From the NCBI GenBank assembly GCA_020049345.1, contig JAIFKY010000027.1, positions 1 through 35,705 of the forward strand: 35,705 nt of DNA, given 5' to 3'. This document shows, piece by piece, positions 23,851-31,027 of this stretch (position 1 is its first letter; each line of letters begins with the position of its first letter). Origin of the DNA: Anaerolinea sp. GTDB lineage: Bacteria; Chloroflexota; Anaerolineae; Anaerolineales; Villigracilaceae. The notes under the pieces are model-generated. The model worked only from the letters and a program-made list of their open reading frames with translations. It searched no databases and was not told the origin of the DNA. The translations under genes and the position numbers were made by a program.

Positions 23851-24180
23851 ATGACATCGCCCGTCCGCTGGAAAGTAAAAGACCGATACGGTAACAGCAT
23901 TTACCTAAACCAGGAACGATGGGAGCATATTATTGACCCGCTCAACCATCCTGAAATGGAAGATTTCGAGGAAGAGTTGAAAGAGACCGTTCAAACGGGC
24001 TCGCGCAAACAAGATCCGCTCAATCCGCAAAAATACCGATACTCAAACTGTTTTGAAAACCTGCCATCCAACAACACACACATTGTAGCCATCGTGCTGT
24101 TCAGACTGCGCGAAAGCGGAGTTGGCGAAATTGAGTCGAATAATTTTATCGTCACGGCCTACCAGAAAGAAATAGGGTAA
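23851..24180 (+). CDS. Small PBECR-like putative nuclease toxin
   Basis: The 109-residue soluble protein has a pattern seen in small barnase/EndoU/ColicinE5-RelE-like (PBECR) proteins: IYLNQERWEHIIDPLNHPEM near 17-36, then an acidic helix (EDFEEELKETVQTGSRKQDP), then strands with VAIVLFRL and FIVTAY. A conserved His follows the Arg/Trp pair. It is immediately followed, four bases later, by a DUF2283 gene, a recurrent toxin-antitoxin-like arrangement. The nuclease role is inferred from this pairing. The ribosome site GGAG is 12 bases before ATG, weak spacing. Confidence 0.6.
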   Translation: MTSPVRWKVKDRYGNSIYLNQERWEHIIDPLNHPEMEDFEEELKETVQTGSRKQDPLNPQKYRYSNCFENLPSNNTHIVAIVLFRLRESGVGEIESNNFIVTAYQKEIG

Positions 24181-24184
24181 CAAT

Positions 24185-24547
24185 ATGAATTCACCCATAA
24201 TCAACTACGATGAGACCAGCGACACTTTATACATTTCCTTTATCCCCAATGTCAAAGCAACTGGAATTGAATTAAACGATCATATCCTCCTCAGAATTGA
24301 CAAGGAAAACCGCCAAGGTGTTGGATTGACCTTCCTCAACTACTCAATCCTCATCCAAAAGGCAGATTTCGGTCCACGCAGTTTTCCACTGACTGGGCTG
24401 GCAAAGTTATCTGATGAAACACGCGAACTTGTAATGGAAATTATCGAAAAATCGCCTGTGAAGGAGATTTTATCCCTTTCCACGTTTACCCCATCTTTCT
24501 CTGAAGCGATACCGATCACACTGCTGCATTTACCACAACCAGCATAA
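24185..24547 (+). CDS. DUF2283 protein, likely antitoxin partner
   Basis: The 120-residue protein begins NYDETSDTLYISFIPNVKATGIELNDHILLRID (key: YDxxxDxLYIxF ... ELNDxxLLRID), the DUF2283 signature, with RQGVGLTFLNYS completing the domain near 45-56. DUF2283 proteins often sit next to small nuclease-like toxins. The C-terminal ~55 residues are a helical or extended tail. Start ATG 24185 is four bases after the upstream stop, and AGGG at the stop codon may serve as ribosome site. Confidence 0.7.
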   Translation: MNSPIINYDETSDTLYISFIPNVKATGIELNDHILLRIDKENRQGVGLTFLNYSILIQKADFGPRSFPLTGLAKLSDETRELVMEIIEKSPVKEILSLSTFTPSFSEAIPITLLHLPQPA

Positions 24548-24617
24548 AAACTAACATGCCCGCGTTGGATGGCGCGGGGTTGAAAAAAAGTGCAATGAAC
24601 CAGCCGCGTTCAACCTA

Positions 24618-24646
24618 AATCGGCAGTTACCAGATAACTGCCGATT
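24618..24646 (+). terminator. 12-bp hairpin downstream of the DUF2283 gene
   Basis: AATCGGCAGTTA and its perfect complement enclose the loop CCAGA. A T run does not follow, so it is a weak terminator or an RNA-processing/3' stabilising stem. Just before it, CCCGCG/CGCGGG (24559-24578) is a second smaller hairpin. Confidence 0.45.
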
Positions 24647-24730
24647 GCCTTGCAAAAATCACAGCCAACCAACGAAAAATTTATCTTCCTCGTCAATCCA
24701 AAAATCTTATTTACTGTTAGAATAACCGAG

Positions 24731-24750
24731 AAAGCCCAAACGGGCTTTTT
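24731..24750 (+). terminator. Terminator-like hairpin in the sulfotransferase leader
   Basis: AAAGCCC-AAAC-GGGCTTT followed by TT is a short intrinsic-terminator-type hairpin 38 bp before ATG 24788. An extended -10 (TGTTAGAAT, box at 24718-24723) just upstream puts the predicted start next to the hairpin. It may be an attenuator or an upstream-gene terminator. Confidence 0.45.
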
Positions 24751-24787
24751 CACTGCAAGTAACCATCGCAAGGATACACACCCGTAC

Positions 24788-25984
24788 ATGAAATATAACT
24801 TTCCCCTTTTCTGGCGTTCCCTCTACCGCTCCTTCTTCGACTCCAAAAACACCACAGCCCGCCTCACCCGAAAACGCATTATTTTCCTTGCGCTCTTCAT
24901 CATCGTCTGGATTCCCGGTATGCTCATCCACTGGTTTTTTTTCTGGCTGGATGACATTCTCTTCCCCGACTATAAAAATCAACCCATCGAAAAGCCGTTG
25001 TTCATCCTCGGCAACCTGCGCAGCGGATCAACCTTCCTGCACCGCCTGCTTTCCCGCGACTCGCAGACCTTCACCAGCCTGACCACATGGGACATCTACC
25101 TGACGCCCTCGGTCACACAAAAGAAGATCACGCAATTCGTAGCGCGGATCGACACCAAATATTTCGGCAACGCTCTGCACCGCCTGCTCCACAAATTTGA
25201 CGACGCCACGCTCGGCAAATTGAAGATTCACCCCATCTCCTTCTTCCAACCTGAAGAAGATGAAAACATCCACCTGCTCATTTGGGACGGATACTTCGTC
25301 ACCTTCCTCTTCCCCTTCATGGACGAAATGCCCAACTACCAGCATTTCGACGAAGCGCTCAGCCCCGAACACAAACGCCGCATCATGACCTTCTACAGAT
25401 CCATGTTGCAGCGTCACATGTACGCCACAGGCAAAAAATATTTCGTCGCCAAGAATCCCGCTTTCAGCGCCAAGATCGAAACGCTGACCGAATTCTTCCC
25501 CGAAGCGCGCATCATCTACCTCGCCCGCAACCCGCTGGATATGCTGCCCTCCACCGTCTCGTGGATCAACTATGCGCGGCGGCAGTTCACCGAACCTGAG
25601 TCTGGATTTCATTACATAGAAGAAATCCTCGACATGACCCAACACTGGTACAGCCACCCGCTCAAGTATTTAGACGCGCACCCCTCGCCCCGTCACTTGA
25701 TTTTGAAATACGACGACCTGATCCAACGCCCTGAGGCGGTCATCCGTGGCTTTTATGAACAATTCGGCTATCCCGACAAACCCGGCTTGCCCATCATCAT
25801 TGATCAAGCCGTCAAAGAAACACTCACCTTCAACAGCGACCACGCCTACTCTTACAAAGAAATGGGCTTTACCCGCGAACAGATCGTAAAAATGTACCCC
25901 GAAGTTTTCAAACGCTTCAACTTTGAAACCCGCGAACCATTTGTGGAAAGAGAAAAAGTGGAAGTGGAAAGAGTGAAGAGGTAA
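24788..25984 (+). CDS. Membrane-anchored sulfotransferase
   Basis: The 398-residue protein has one N-terminal membrane helix (about 32-56), then a PAPS-dependent sulfotransferase fold. The 5'-phosphosulfate-binding loop is FILGNLRSGSTFLHRLLSRD near 72-91 (GxxRSGST), and the 3'-phosphate motif is IIYLARNPLDMLPSTVSW near 241-258. Substrate could be a glycan, lipid or surface molecule; the anchor suggests work at the membrane. ATG 24788 is preferred over an upstream TTG at 24650, which would read through the 5' hairpin and lacks a signal. AAGGA lies rather far upstream (14 bp). A strong terminator follows at 25997. Confidence 0.88.
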   Translation: MKYNFPLFWRSLYRSFFDSKNTTARLTRKRIIFLALFIIVWIPGMLIHWFFFWLDDILFPDYKNQPIEKPLFILGNLRSGSTFLHRLLSRDSQTFTSLTTWDIYLTPSVTQKKITQFVARIDTKYFGNALHRLLHKFDDATLGKLKIHPISFFQPEEDENIHLLIWDGYFVTFLFPFMDEMPNYQHFDEALSPEHKRRIMTFYRSMLQRHMYATGKKYFVAKNPAFSAKIETLTEFFPEARIIYLARNPLDMLPSTVSWINYARRQFTEPESGFHYIEEILDMTQHWYSHPLKYLDAHPSPRHLILKYDDLIQRPEAVIRGFYEQFGYPDKPGLPIIIDQAVKETLTFNSDHAYSYKEMGFTREQIVKMYPEVFKRFNFETREPFVEREKVEVERVKR

Positions 25985-25996
25985 TTGGTAATTTGG

Positions 25997-26027
25997 AGTC
26001 CGCAAGTTCTACTTGCGGACTTTTTTA
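25997..26027 (+). terminator. Intrinsic terminator of the sulfotransferase gene
   Basis: A perfect 11-bp stem AGTCCGCAAGT / ACTTGCGGACT with loop TCT and a run of six or seven Ts lies 12 bp past the stop. Confidence 0.9.
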
Positions 26028-26030
26028 TTT

Positions 26031-26152
26031 AGAGAGTGTTTCTTAAAGGCTTTTTTACCACTGAGATCACGAAGGGCACTGAGAATTAAAAATCTCTGTG
26101 CTCTCTGTGGTTAATGCTTTTTACAAACTTGGACTTAAGAAACGCTCTCTTA
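26031..26152. repeat. Inverted-repeat intergenic element, family B copy 2
   Basis: This is the reverse-orientation partner of 14202-14342, near identical in its ends (AGAGAGTGTTTCTTAAAG and CTTAAGAAACGCTCTCTTA), in the CTGTGCTCTCTGTGG region and in ACAAACTTGGACTTAAG. The last three bases (TTA) are the stop codon of the - strand TPR gene, as at copy 1. Confidence 0.8.
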
Positions 26153-27544
26153 CGGAAAATATTGTTCCAACAACTGTCCTGCCATCACGCCATTTGCGCC
26201 ATTGGGGTCGGCGCTTTGCACATAGGTTAATTTATCAAACGCAGCGGCACGATTGCCTTGCGCGAGATAGGTCATGGCAAGGTGAATGTGCGCGGAAAAT
26301 TGATCGGGGAAACGCTTAATCACATCCAACAAAACCTGCTCGGCATTGGAATACCTGCCCGAAGAGAGGTAAGCCCAACCCAACGCATCCAAAGCAAGCG
26401 AATCGTCTGGCGCAAGGTCTACGGCTTTTTGCGCGGCGGGCAAACCCACATCATCCAAATGCACACCACTCTCGGCGCAAAAGACAGCCAGAGATCTCCA
26501 ATAGGTTGATTCATTCGGCGCGAGTTCGGTTGCGTGTTGATAAGCCGCCAGCGCAGAGACAAGGTCGCCGCGTCTGGTGTACGCCTCCCCAAGACCCGCC
26601 TGCCATGTAGGGTTGGTTGGCTCGTATTCTGCGGCAAGCAAATACTCAGCCAGCATCTGCGGATATTTTTCCTGGCGATTCCAATACAAAGCGCGTAACG
26701 CGCGAACAACAACAGACGTATGATCAAGAATTACCGCCCGATCAAGTTCTGCGCGCCCATCGCCACCCGCTTGCTGTTTCGCCTCCCCAAGCCATGCCCA
26801 CGCCTCGGCATTTTCGCCATCCATTTTGATCGCTTTCTCAAAAGCCGCAGCGGATAAATCCCATTCCTGCACCAAGCCCAGCGCGCGTCCAAGAGTCACC
26901 ATTTGCTGAGAAGCGTCAGGTTGTGTTGAAGATAAATTCAAGGCGGCGCGCATGGTCTGCACAGCAGGATCAAACTCAGGGTTAAGGGTAGAGGCGAGCA
27001 TCAAATGCGTGAGCGCCTGCTCAGGTTCCAGTACAGCCAGCAAAAGTCCCGATCTGTATTGAGAATAAGCATCCCCCACATTTTGCCGAAGTTTATTAAC
27101 CAATGTATCGCGCTCGGCAGTCCAATTTTTTTGCTGACGATAAATAAGCGCAAGCAGATCATACGCGGGGGGCAAATGTTCAAGGCGAAGACTCTCGTCA
27201 AGCGCATTGATGGCTGAAGGAAAATCACCGCCTTTGTAATATGAATACCCAAGCAACATCCAGCCTTCAGCAGAAAGTGTTGGCGACTGTTTGAAAAATT
27301 GTATGGCTTCGCGGTCATTGCCATTTCTTGCGGCGGCAATGCCTGCTTTTTCCCATAGATCATCGCGCCAGGGGAAAAGTTGCGCGGCTTGTTTATAAGA
27401 CTCTGCCGCACGCGCATAATCCCGTGCGGCAAAGTCAGATTCCGCATGGTTGAGCGCGAGATAGCCTGTTAAAATAATCGGCAGCACAACAGCGGCAAGC
27501 AAAATTGTGATCGTAATGGGCACAGCAATTTTTTTATTAAGCAT
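26150..27544 (-). CDS. Membrane-anchored TPR protein
   Basis: The 464-residue protein has one N-terminal membrane helix (about 9-31) followed by at least nine TPR-like units (patterns WxxLGxAY..G....A...Y..A..L.P, seen at about 32-65, 82-110, 305-345 and 375-440). TPR scaffolds mediate protein-protein contacts in envelope assembly, but no catalytic motif is seen. I chose ATG 27544 because a TATAAT lies ten bases ahead on the - strand. An upstream ATG at 27574 would start before the -10 box. It diverges from the histidine-kinase-like gene. Confidence 0.82.
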   Translation of the reverse strand: MLNKKIAVPITITILLAAVVLPIILTGYLALNHAESDFAARDYARAAESYKQAAQLFPWRDDLWEKAGIAAARNGNDREAIQFFKQSPTLSAEGWMLLGYSYYKGGDFPSAINALDESLRLEHLPPAYDLLALIYRQQKNWTAERDTLVNKLRQNVGDAYSQYRSGLLLAVLEPEQALTHLMLASTLNPEFDPAVQTMRAALNLSSTQPDASQQMVTLGRALGLVQEWDLSAAAFEKAIKMDGENAEAWAWLGEAKQQAGGDGRAELDRAVILDHTSVVVRALRALYWNRQEKYPQMLAEYLLAAEYEPTNPTWQAGLGEAYTRRGDLVSALAAYQHATELAPNESTYWRSLAVFCAESGVHLDDVGLPAAQKAVDLAPDDSLALDALGWAYLSSGRYSNAEQVLLDVIKRFPDQFSAHIHLAMTYLAQGNRAAAFDKLTYVQSADPNGANGVMAGQLLEQYFP

Positions 27545-27554
27545 TGTAATGATA

Positions 27555-27560
27555 ATTATA
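27555..27560 (-). promoter_or_regulatory. -10 box of the TPR gene, near-leaderless
   Basis: TATAAT on the - strand ends ten bases before ATG 27544, giving a predicted leader of about four bases. The -35 match is poor. Confidence 0.45.
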
Positions 27561-27592
27561 CGTGAGCAAACCATATTTTTTTGAACTGGCAG

Positions 27593-27598
27593 TATAAT
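27593..27598 (+). promoter_or_regulatory. -10 box of the histidine-kinase-like gene, near-leaderless
   Basis: TATAAT ends ten bases before ATG 27609, mirroring the divergent box at 27555-27560. Predicted leader is about four bases, which would cut off most of the AGGTGA upstream of the ATG. The -35 match is poor. Confidence 0.45.
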
Positions 27599-27608
27599 AA
27601 CAGGTGAA

Positions 27609-29975
27609 ATGAGCGCATTTACCAGCCTAATCCTTACGCAATTGACCGTCCCTCCTGGGGACTTAATTTATTACATTGTCCTGGTGTTTGCTGTCGCAAG
27701 CGCACTCCAGTCGGCTTTTAATCACTGGCGGGCAAGTGAATTCCCGCAAGCGCGGAGGGCTTTCGTAGGGCTTGGGGTACTGCTTGCCGCGCAGGTGATC
27801 ATGTTTGCATTTAGCGGCCTCGGCTGGCAGCACCTGGTTGACCCGCAAATGATCCTGCCACCCATGGATCGCGCTTTCATTTTATTTGGAATTATCTGGA
27901 TCACATGGCTCTACGCCTTCCCTGAACCAAGCCGCAGCGCAGACGCGACAACCGCGTTGTTGAGTATGCTGGTCATTATTGCGTTTGGAATAAGTTTAGT
28001 AATCTGGCGTCCGCAAATTACAGACCTGACCTACAACGAAACGCTTGACGACATGGTCTGGCAGATTAGTTCACTGCTTGCTGCGTTGATTGGGATCGCC
28101 ATCCTTTTCACACGCAAACCAGATGGTATGTGGAACGGAATTATATTGCTCTCGCTTGGCTGCCTTGGTCATGTAGGGCATTTGCTCTTCCTTGTTAAAG
28201 GAAATTATTCGGGCATTGTACGCCTCGCGTATATGGCGGCATACCCCATATTGCTTACTTTGCCACAACGCTTCTCGATACCGTCGTCATCATCAACAAC
28301 ATCCACCGGCATTAATACGCCTGTCCGCCCCACAACCCAAAAACAAGATGCGGGACTGCCTGAACGCAGACGCTACAGCACAGACCCAAAAACCTTCCAC
28401 GCCATGCTGGCGCTTGCGGCAGAAACAAATCCCACAAAAATAAGCCAGGCAATCACACGTGCCATTGCACAGACCATGCTTTCTGATCTGTGTTTTATGA
28501 TCTACCTGACAGATAACAACAACCAATTATTGATCGCTGGCGGGTATGACTTGATCCGCGAAGACAGCCTGGACGGCGGCTCGCTAAACAAGAACACAAT
28601 TCCGATGCTCGCCAATTCATTACAGCGTGGGCGTCCGTTGCGTATGCCGGCCAGCAGCACCTCGGCTGATGTAAAAGGTCTGGGAGATATTCTTGGTCTG
28701 ACCAATCCTGGTCACCTGTTATGCGTGCCGATCCTCACGCCGGAAAAGGAATCTTTGGGCGGCGTGCTTTTGCTCTCACCTTATTCAGACCGCACCTGGA
28801 CAGCAGAAGATCAGGCTTACCTCACAAACATCGCAACGGCTTTGGTGCCGATCATCAAACGCAGTCAAAATGCCAATAAACTGGAAGCGCAAAGCGATCA
28901 GACTCAGGCAAGAATCATTGATCTGGAACATTATGTAAAGGAACTTACCCAGCAATTGGATGCCGCCCGTGTTGAGAGCCAGAAGAGCACCAGCCCTTCA
29001 GTAGAAATGGCGTCCATTCTGATCGCGCAGGAAGAATCACAGCGCATCATTGAGCAGTTACAGATTGAAAATGGAGAACTACGTTTAGGTAGAAGCCTCC
29101 AACCCGCCTCCCCTGCCACGCAGATGGAGCAGGAATTAAAAGCAACCTTGCAGGAACTGGCTCATTTGCAAAACCAACTTGCAGACGCCAATATAAAAAC
29201 ACACGAACTGGAAAAAGGGCATGTAACCATCAAAAGCACCGAGCAGGCAGAAGTGATCGCATCCATCTCACAGGAATTGCGCCAGCCGCTGTCTTCCATT
29301 GTTGGCTACACTGACTTGCTTCTGGGAGAATCAGTGGGCATCCTCGGCGCATTACAGCGCAAATTTGTTGAACGCATCAAAGCCTCAACCGAACGCATCA
29401 ACAGTTTGACAGACGATATGATTCAAATCACAACCTTGGAAGCCGAGTTGAACGATCTCAAACTTGAGTCGGTGGATTTAAACGTTGTGATTGACAACGC
29501 CATGGCTTACACCAGCACGCAGGTGCGCGAGAAAAACATCTCGATGCACCTTGAATTACCAAAAAAACTTGAGCCCATTCAGGCGGATCGTGAAGCGTTG
29601 CAACAAATCCTCATTCACCTGCTGCAAAATGCGGGGGCGGCAACTCCATTCGAAGGCACGGTCAGGCTCAAAGTCCAAACACGAACCGAAGAGAACACCG
29701 AGTTCATCCTCATTCAAGTCACAGACACAGGCGGCGGAATTTCAGCTGGAGACATTCCGCGCGTATTTACCCGTCTTTATCGCGCAGACAATGTGTTGAT
29801 CCAAGGTGTGGGCGATACTGGCGTGGGACTTTCGATCACAAAGACTCTGACCGAAGCGCATCATGGGCGCATTTGGGTGGAAAGCGAACAAGGCGTCGGC
29901 TCCACTTTTAGCGTACTATTGCCCATCGCCGGCGGTTCTGCTGAAAGAAACAATAAATCCAAAGGAAAGAAATAA
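27609..29975 (+). CDS. Histidine-kinase-like membrane sensor with Gln in place of the phosphoacceptor His
   Basis: The 788-residue protein has about seven membrane helices (residues ~15-220), then a cytoplasmic GAF-like domain (about 255-415; MIYLTDNNNQLLIAGGYDL, LGGVLLLSPYS), a coiled coil (~430-535), a HisKA domain (~545-615), and a HATPase_c domain (~655-775). The H-box reads ASISQELRQPLSSI, with Q555 at the usual His. The N-box (LLQNAGAATP), G1 (DTGGGI), F-box (VFTRLYRADN) and G2 (GDTGVGLSI) look intact. It may bind ATP yet not autophosphorylate on His, or use another acceptor. No response regulator is adjacent. Its stop overlaps the LysM gene start. Confidence 0.9.
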   Translation: MSAFTSLILTQLTVPPGDLIYYIVLVFAVASALQSAFNHWRASEFPQARRAFVGLGVLLAAQVIMFAFSGLGWQHLVDPQMILPPMDRAFILFGIIWITWLYAFPEPSRSADATTALLSMLVIIAFGISLVIWRPQITDLTYNETLDDMVWQISSLLAALIGIAILFTRKPDGMWNGIILLSLGCLGHVGHLLFLVKGNYSGIVRLAYMAAYPILLTLPQRFSIPSSSSTTSTGINTPVRPTTQKQDAGLPERRRYSTDPKTFHAMLALAAETNPTKISQAITRAIAQTMLSDLCFMIYLTDNNNQLLIAGGYDLIREDSLDGGSLNKNTIPMLANSLQRGRPLRMPASSTSADVKGLGDILGLTNPGHLLCVPILTPEKESLGGVLLLSPYSDRTWTAEDQAYLTNIATALVPIIKRSQNANKLEAQSDQTQARIIDLEHYVKELTQQLDAARVESQKSTSPSVEMASILIAQEESQRIIEQLQIENGELRLGRSLQPASPATQMEQELKATLQELAHLQNQLADANIKTHELEKGHVTIKSTEQAEVIASISQELRQPLSSIVGYTDLLLGESVGILGALQRKFVERIKASTERINSLTDDMIQITTLEAELNDLKLESVDLNVVIDNAMAYTSTQVREKNISMHLELPKKLEPIQADREALQQILIHLLQNAGAATPFEGTVRLKVQTRTEENTEFILIQVTDTGGGISAGDIPRVFTRLYRADNVLIQGVGDTGVGLSITKTLTEAHHGRIWVESEQGVGSTFSVLLPIAGGSAERNNKSKGKK

Positions 29976-30793
29976 TGCGGCTGCGCGACTTTGGCAACGC
30001 GCTGATAGTGGCTTTGATCTCAATTGGATTGATGGTCGGAGCATTGTCCATTTCGCTTGTGGAGTTCGCTCCACAAGCAACGCCGACGGCGGCGGAAGAT
30101 TTGCTCCCCCCGCCTGCGCCTCTGACAGCCACCGCAACAACGCCCCCCACGCTAACCCCAACCATGGGGCTTTTATCTCCAACTCCCAGCATTACGCCAA
30201 CCTCCACCATTACCGCCACTCCGCCCGCTTCGTGTCAACCACCAACCGGCTGGGGACAAATCACCATCCAAGCAGGGGAAACACTGGATAGCATTGCGGT
30301 ACGGTATCGCGTTAACAAAGATGAATTACGCCGCGCCAATTGTTTAATAATTGATAACCTGGTTGCCGGCGCAATTTTATACGCGCCTCCGGTGGCGCCC
30401 AATACGCCTGTGGTATGCAGTCAAGGTGCAGACAAATGGATCAAAGGCTATACGGTTAAGCCCGGCGATACATTCTTTGCCATTGCAGCCAACCACTACA
30501 CAACTGCAAATTTACTAAAATCTGTAAATTGCCGTGTCAGTGATTTGGTTTATGTGGGCGAAACACTTTGGGTCCCCAACATCGCTACACGCACACCCTA
30601 TCCGACACCATTGCCTGGTAGTACCATTACGCCCATAACCTACCCCACCGACCCATTAACAGAAACTGCCCTGCCTTTCACGATCACTGTTGTGCCAAGT
30701 AACACACCTGTGGCGGCTACATCAACAGCAGTTCCCACGTTGACGGCTGTCCCCACGCTGACGGCAAGTATGACAGCCTTTCCAACACCCTAA
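29975..30793 (+). CDS. LysM-domain membrane protein with Thr/Pro linkers
   Basis: The 272-residue protein has an N-terminal membrane anchor (about 9-32) and a Thr/Pro linker, then two LysM domains: ITIQAGETLDSIAVRYRVNK near 95-140, and YTVKPGDTFFAIAANHY near 160-205. A second Thr/Pro tail ends the protein. LysM binds N-acetylglucosamine glycans such as peptidoglycan. Each LysM carries a Cys (RRANC, KSVNC) that could pair with others nearby. ATG 29975 overlaps the kinase stop by one base (TAATG), so the pair is coupled: a possible cell-wall sensing module. Confidence 0.88.
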   Translation: MRLRDFGNALIVALISIGLMVGALSISLVEFAPQATPTAAEDLLPPPAPLTATATTPPTLTPTMGLLSPTPSITPTSTITATPPASCQPPTGWGQITIQAGETLDSIAVRYRVNKDELRRANCLIIDNLVAGAILYAPPVAPNTPVVCSQGADKWIKGYTVKPGDTFFAIAANHYTTANLLKSVNCRVSDLVYVGETLWVPNIATRTPYPTPLPGSTITPITYPTDPLTETALPFTITVVPSNTPVAATSTAVPTLTAVPTLTASMTAFPTP

Positions 30794-30905
30794 TTTGGAC
30801 AAACCGAAACAGAAGGTTGTGGTGAGAAGTTTTCTTGTTTTTCACGCAGCGGCAAGCATTTCATTTCCAAGCGCCTAATTTAAGAAGTTCGTTTCGTTTC
30901 AATTG

Positions 30906-30969
30906 AAACCGCCCCGAAGGTTGATAAAAGTGATTCAATTTTCTCAACAAAACCTTCGGGACGGTTTTT
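30906..30969 (+). terminator. Long terminator after the LysM gene
   Basis: A 17-base arm AAACCGCCCCGAAGGTT (30906-30922) pairs with AACCTTCGGGACGGTTT (30951-30967, one mismatch), followed by T's. The 28-base loop includes a small TTGA...TCAA stem. It closes the kinase-LysM operon. A perfect palindrome GTTTCAATTGAAAC overlaps its left edge (30896-30909). Confidence 0.75.
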
Positions 30970-31027
30970 CTATCAAGTCCATTCAAGCACACATTCAATC
31001 CTTTTTTACGCCTCTCAAAACGCCCAC

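Noticed and set aside
24650-24787. N-terminal extension of the sulfotransferase from TTG
   Set aside because: It would cross the predicted promoter and hairpin and adds no domain; the ATG at 24788 precedes the membrane helix naturally.
30896-30909. GTTTCAATTGAAAC, which resembles the end of some CRISPR repeats
   Set aside because: It is a single palindrome next to a terminator. No second repeat or spacer pattern exists nearby.
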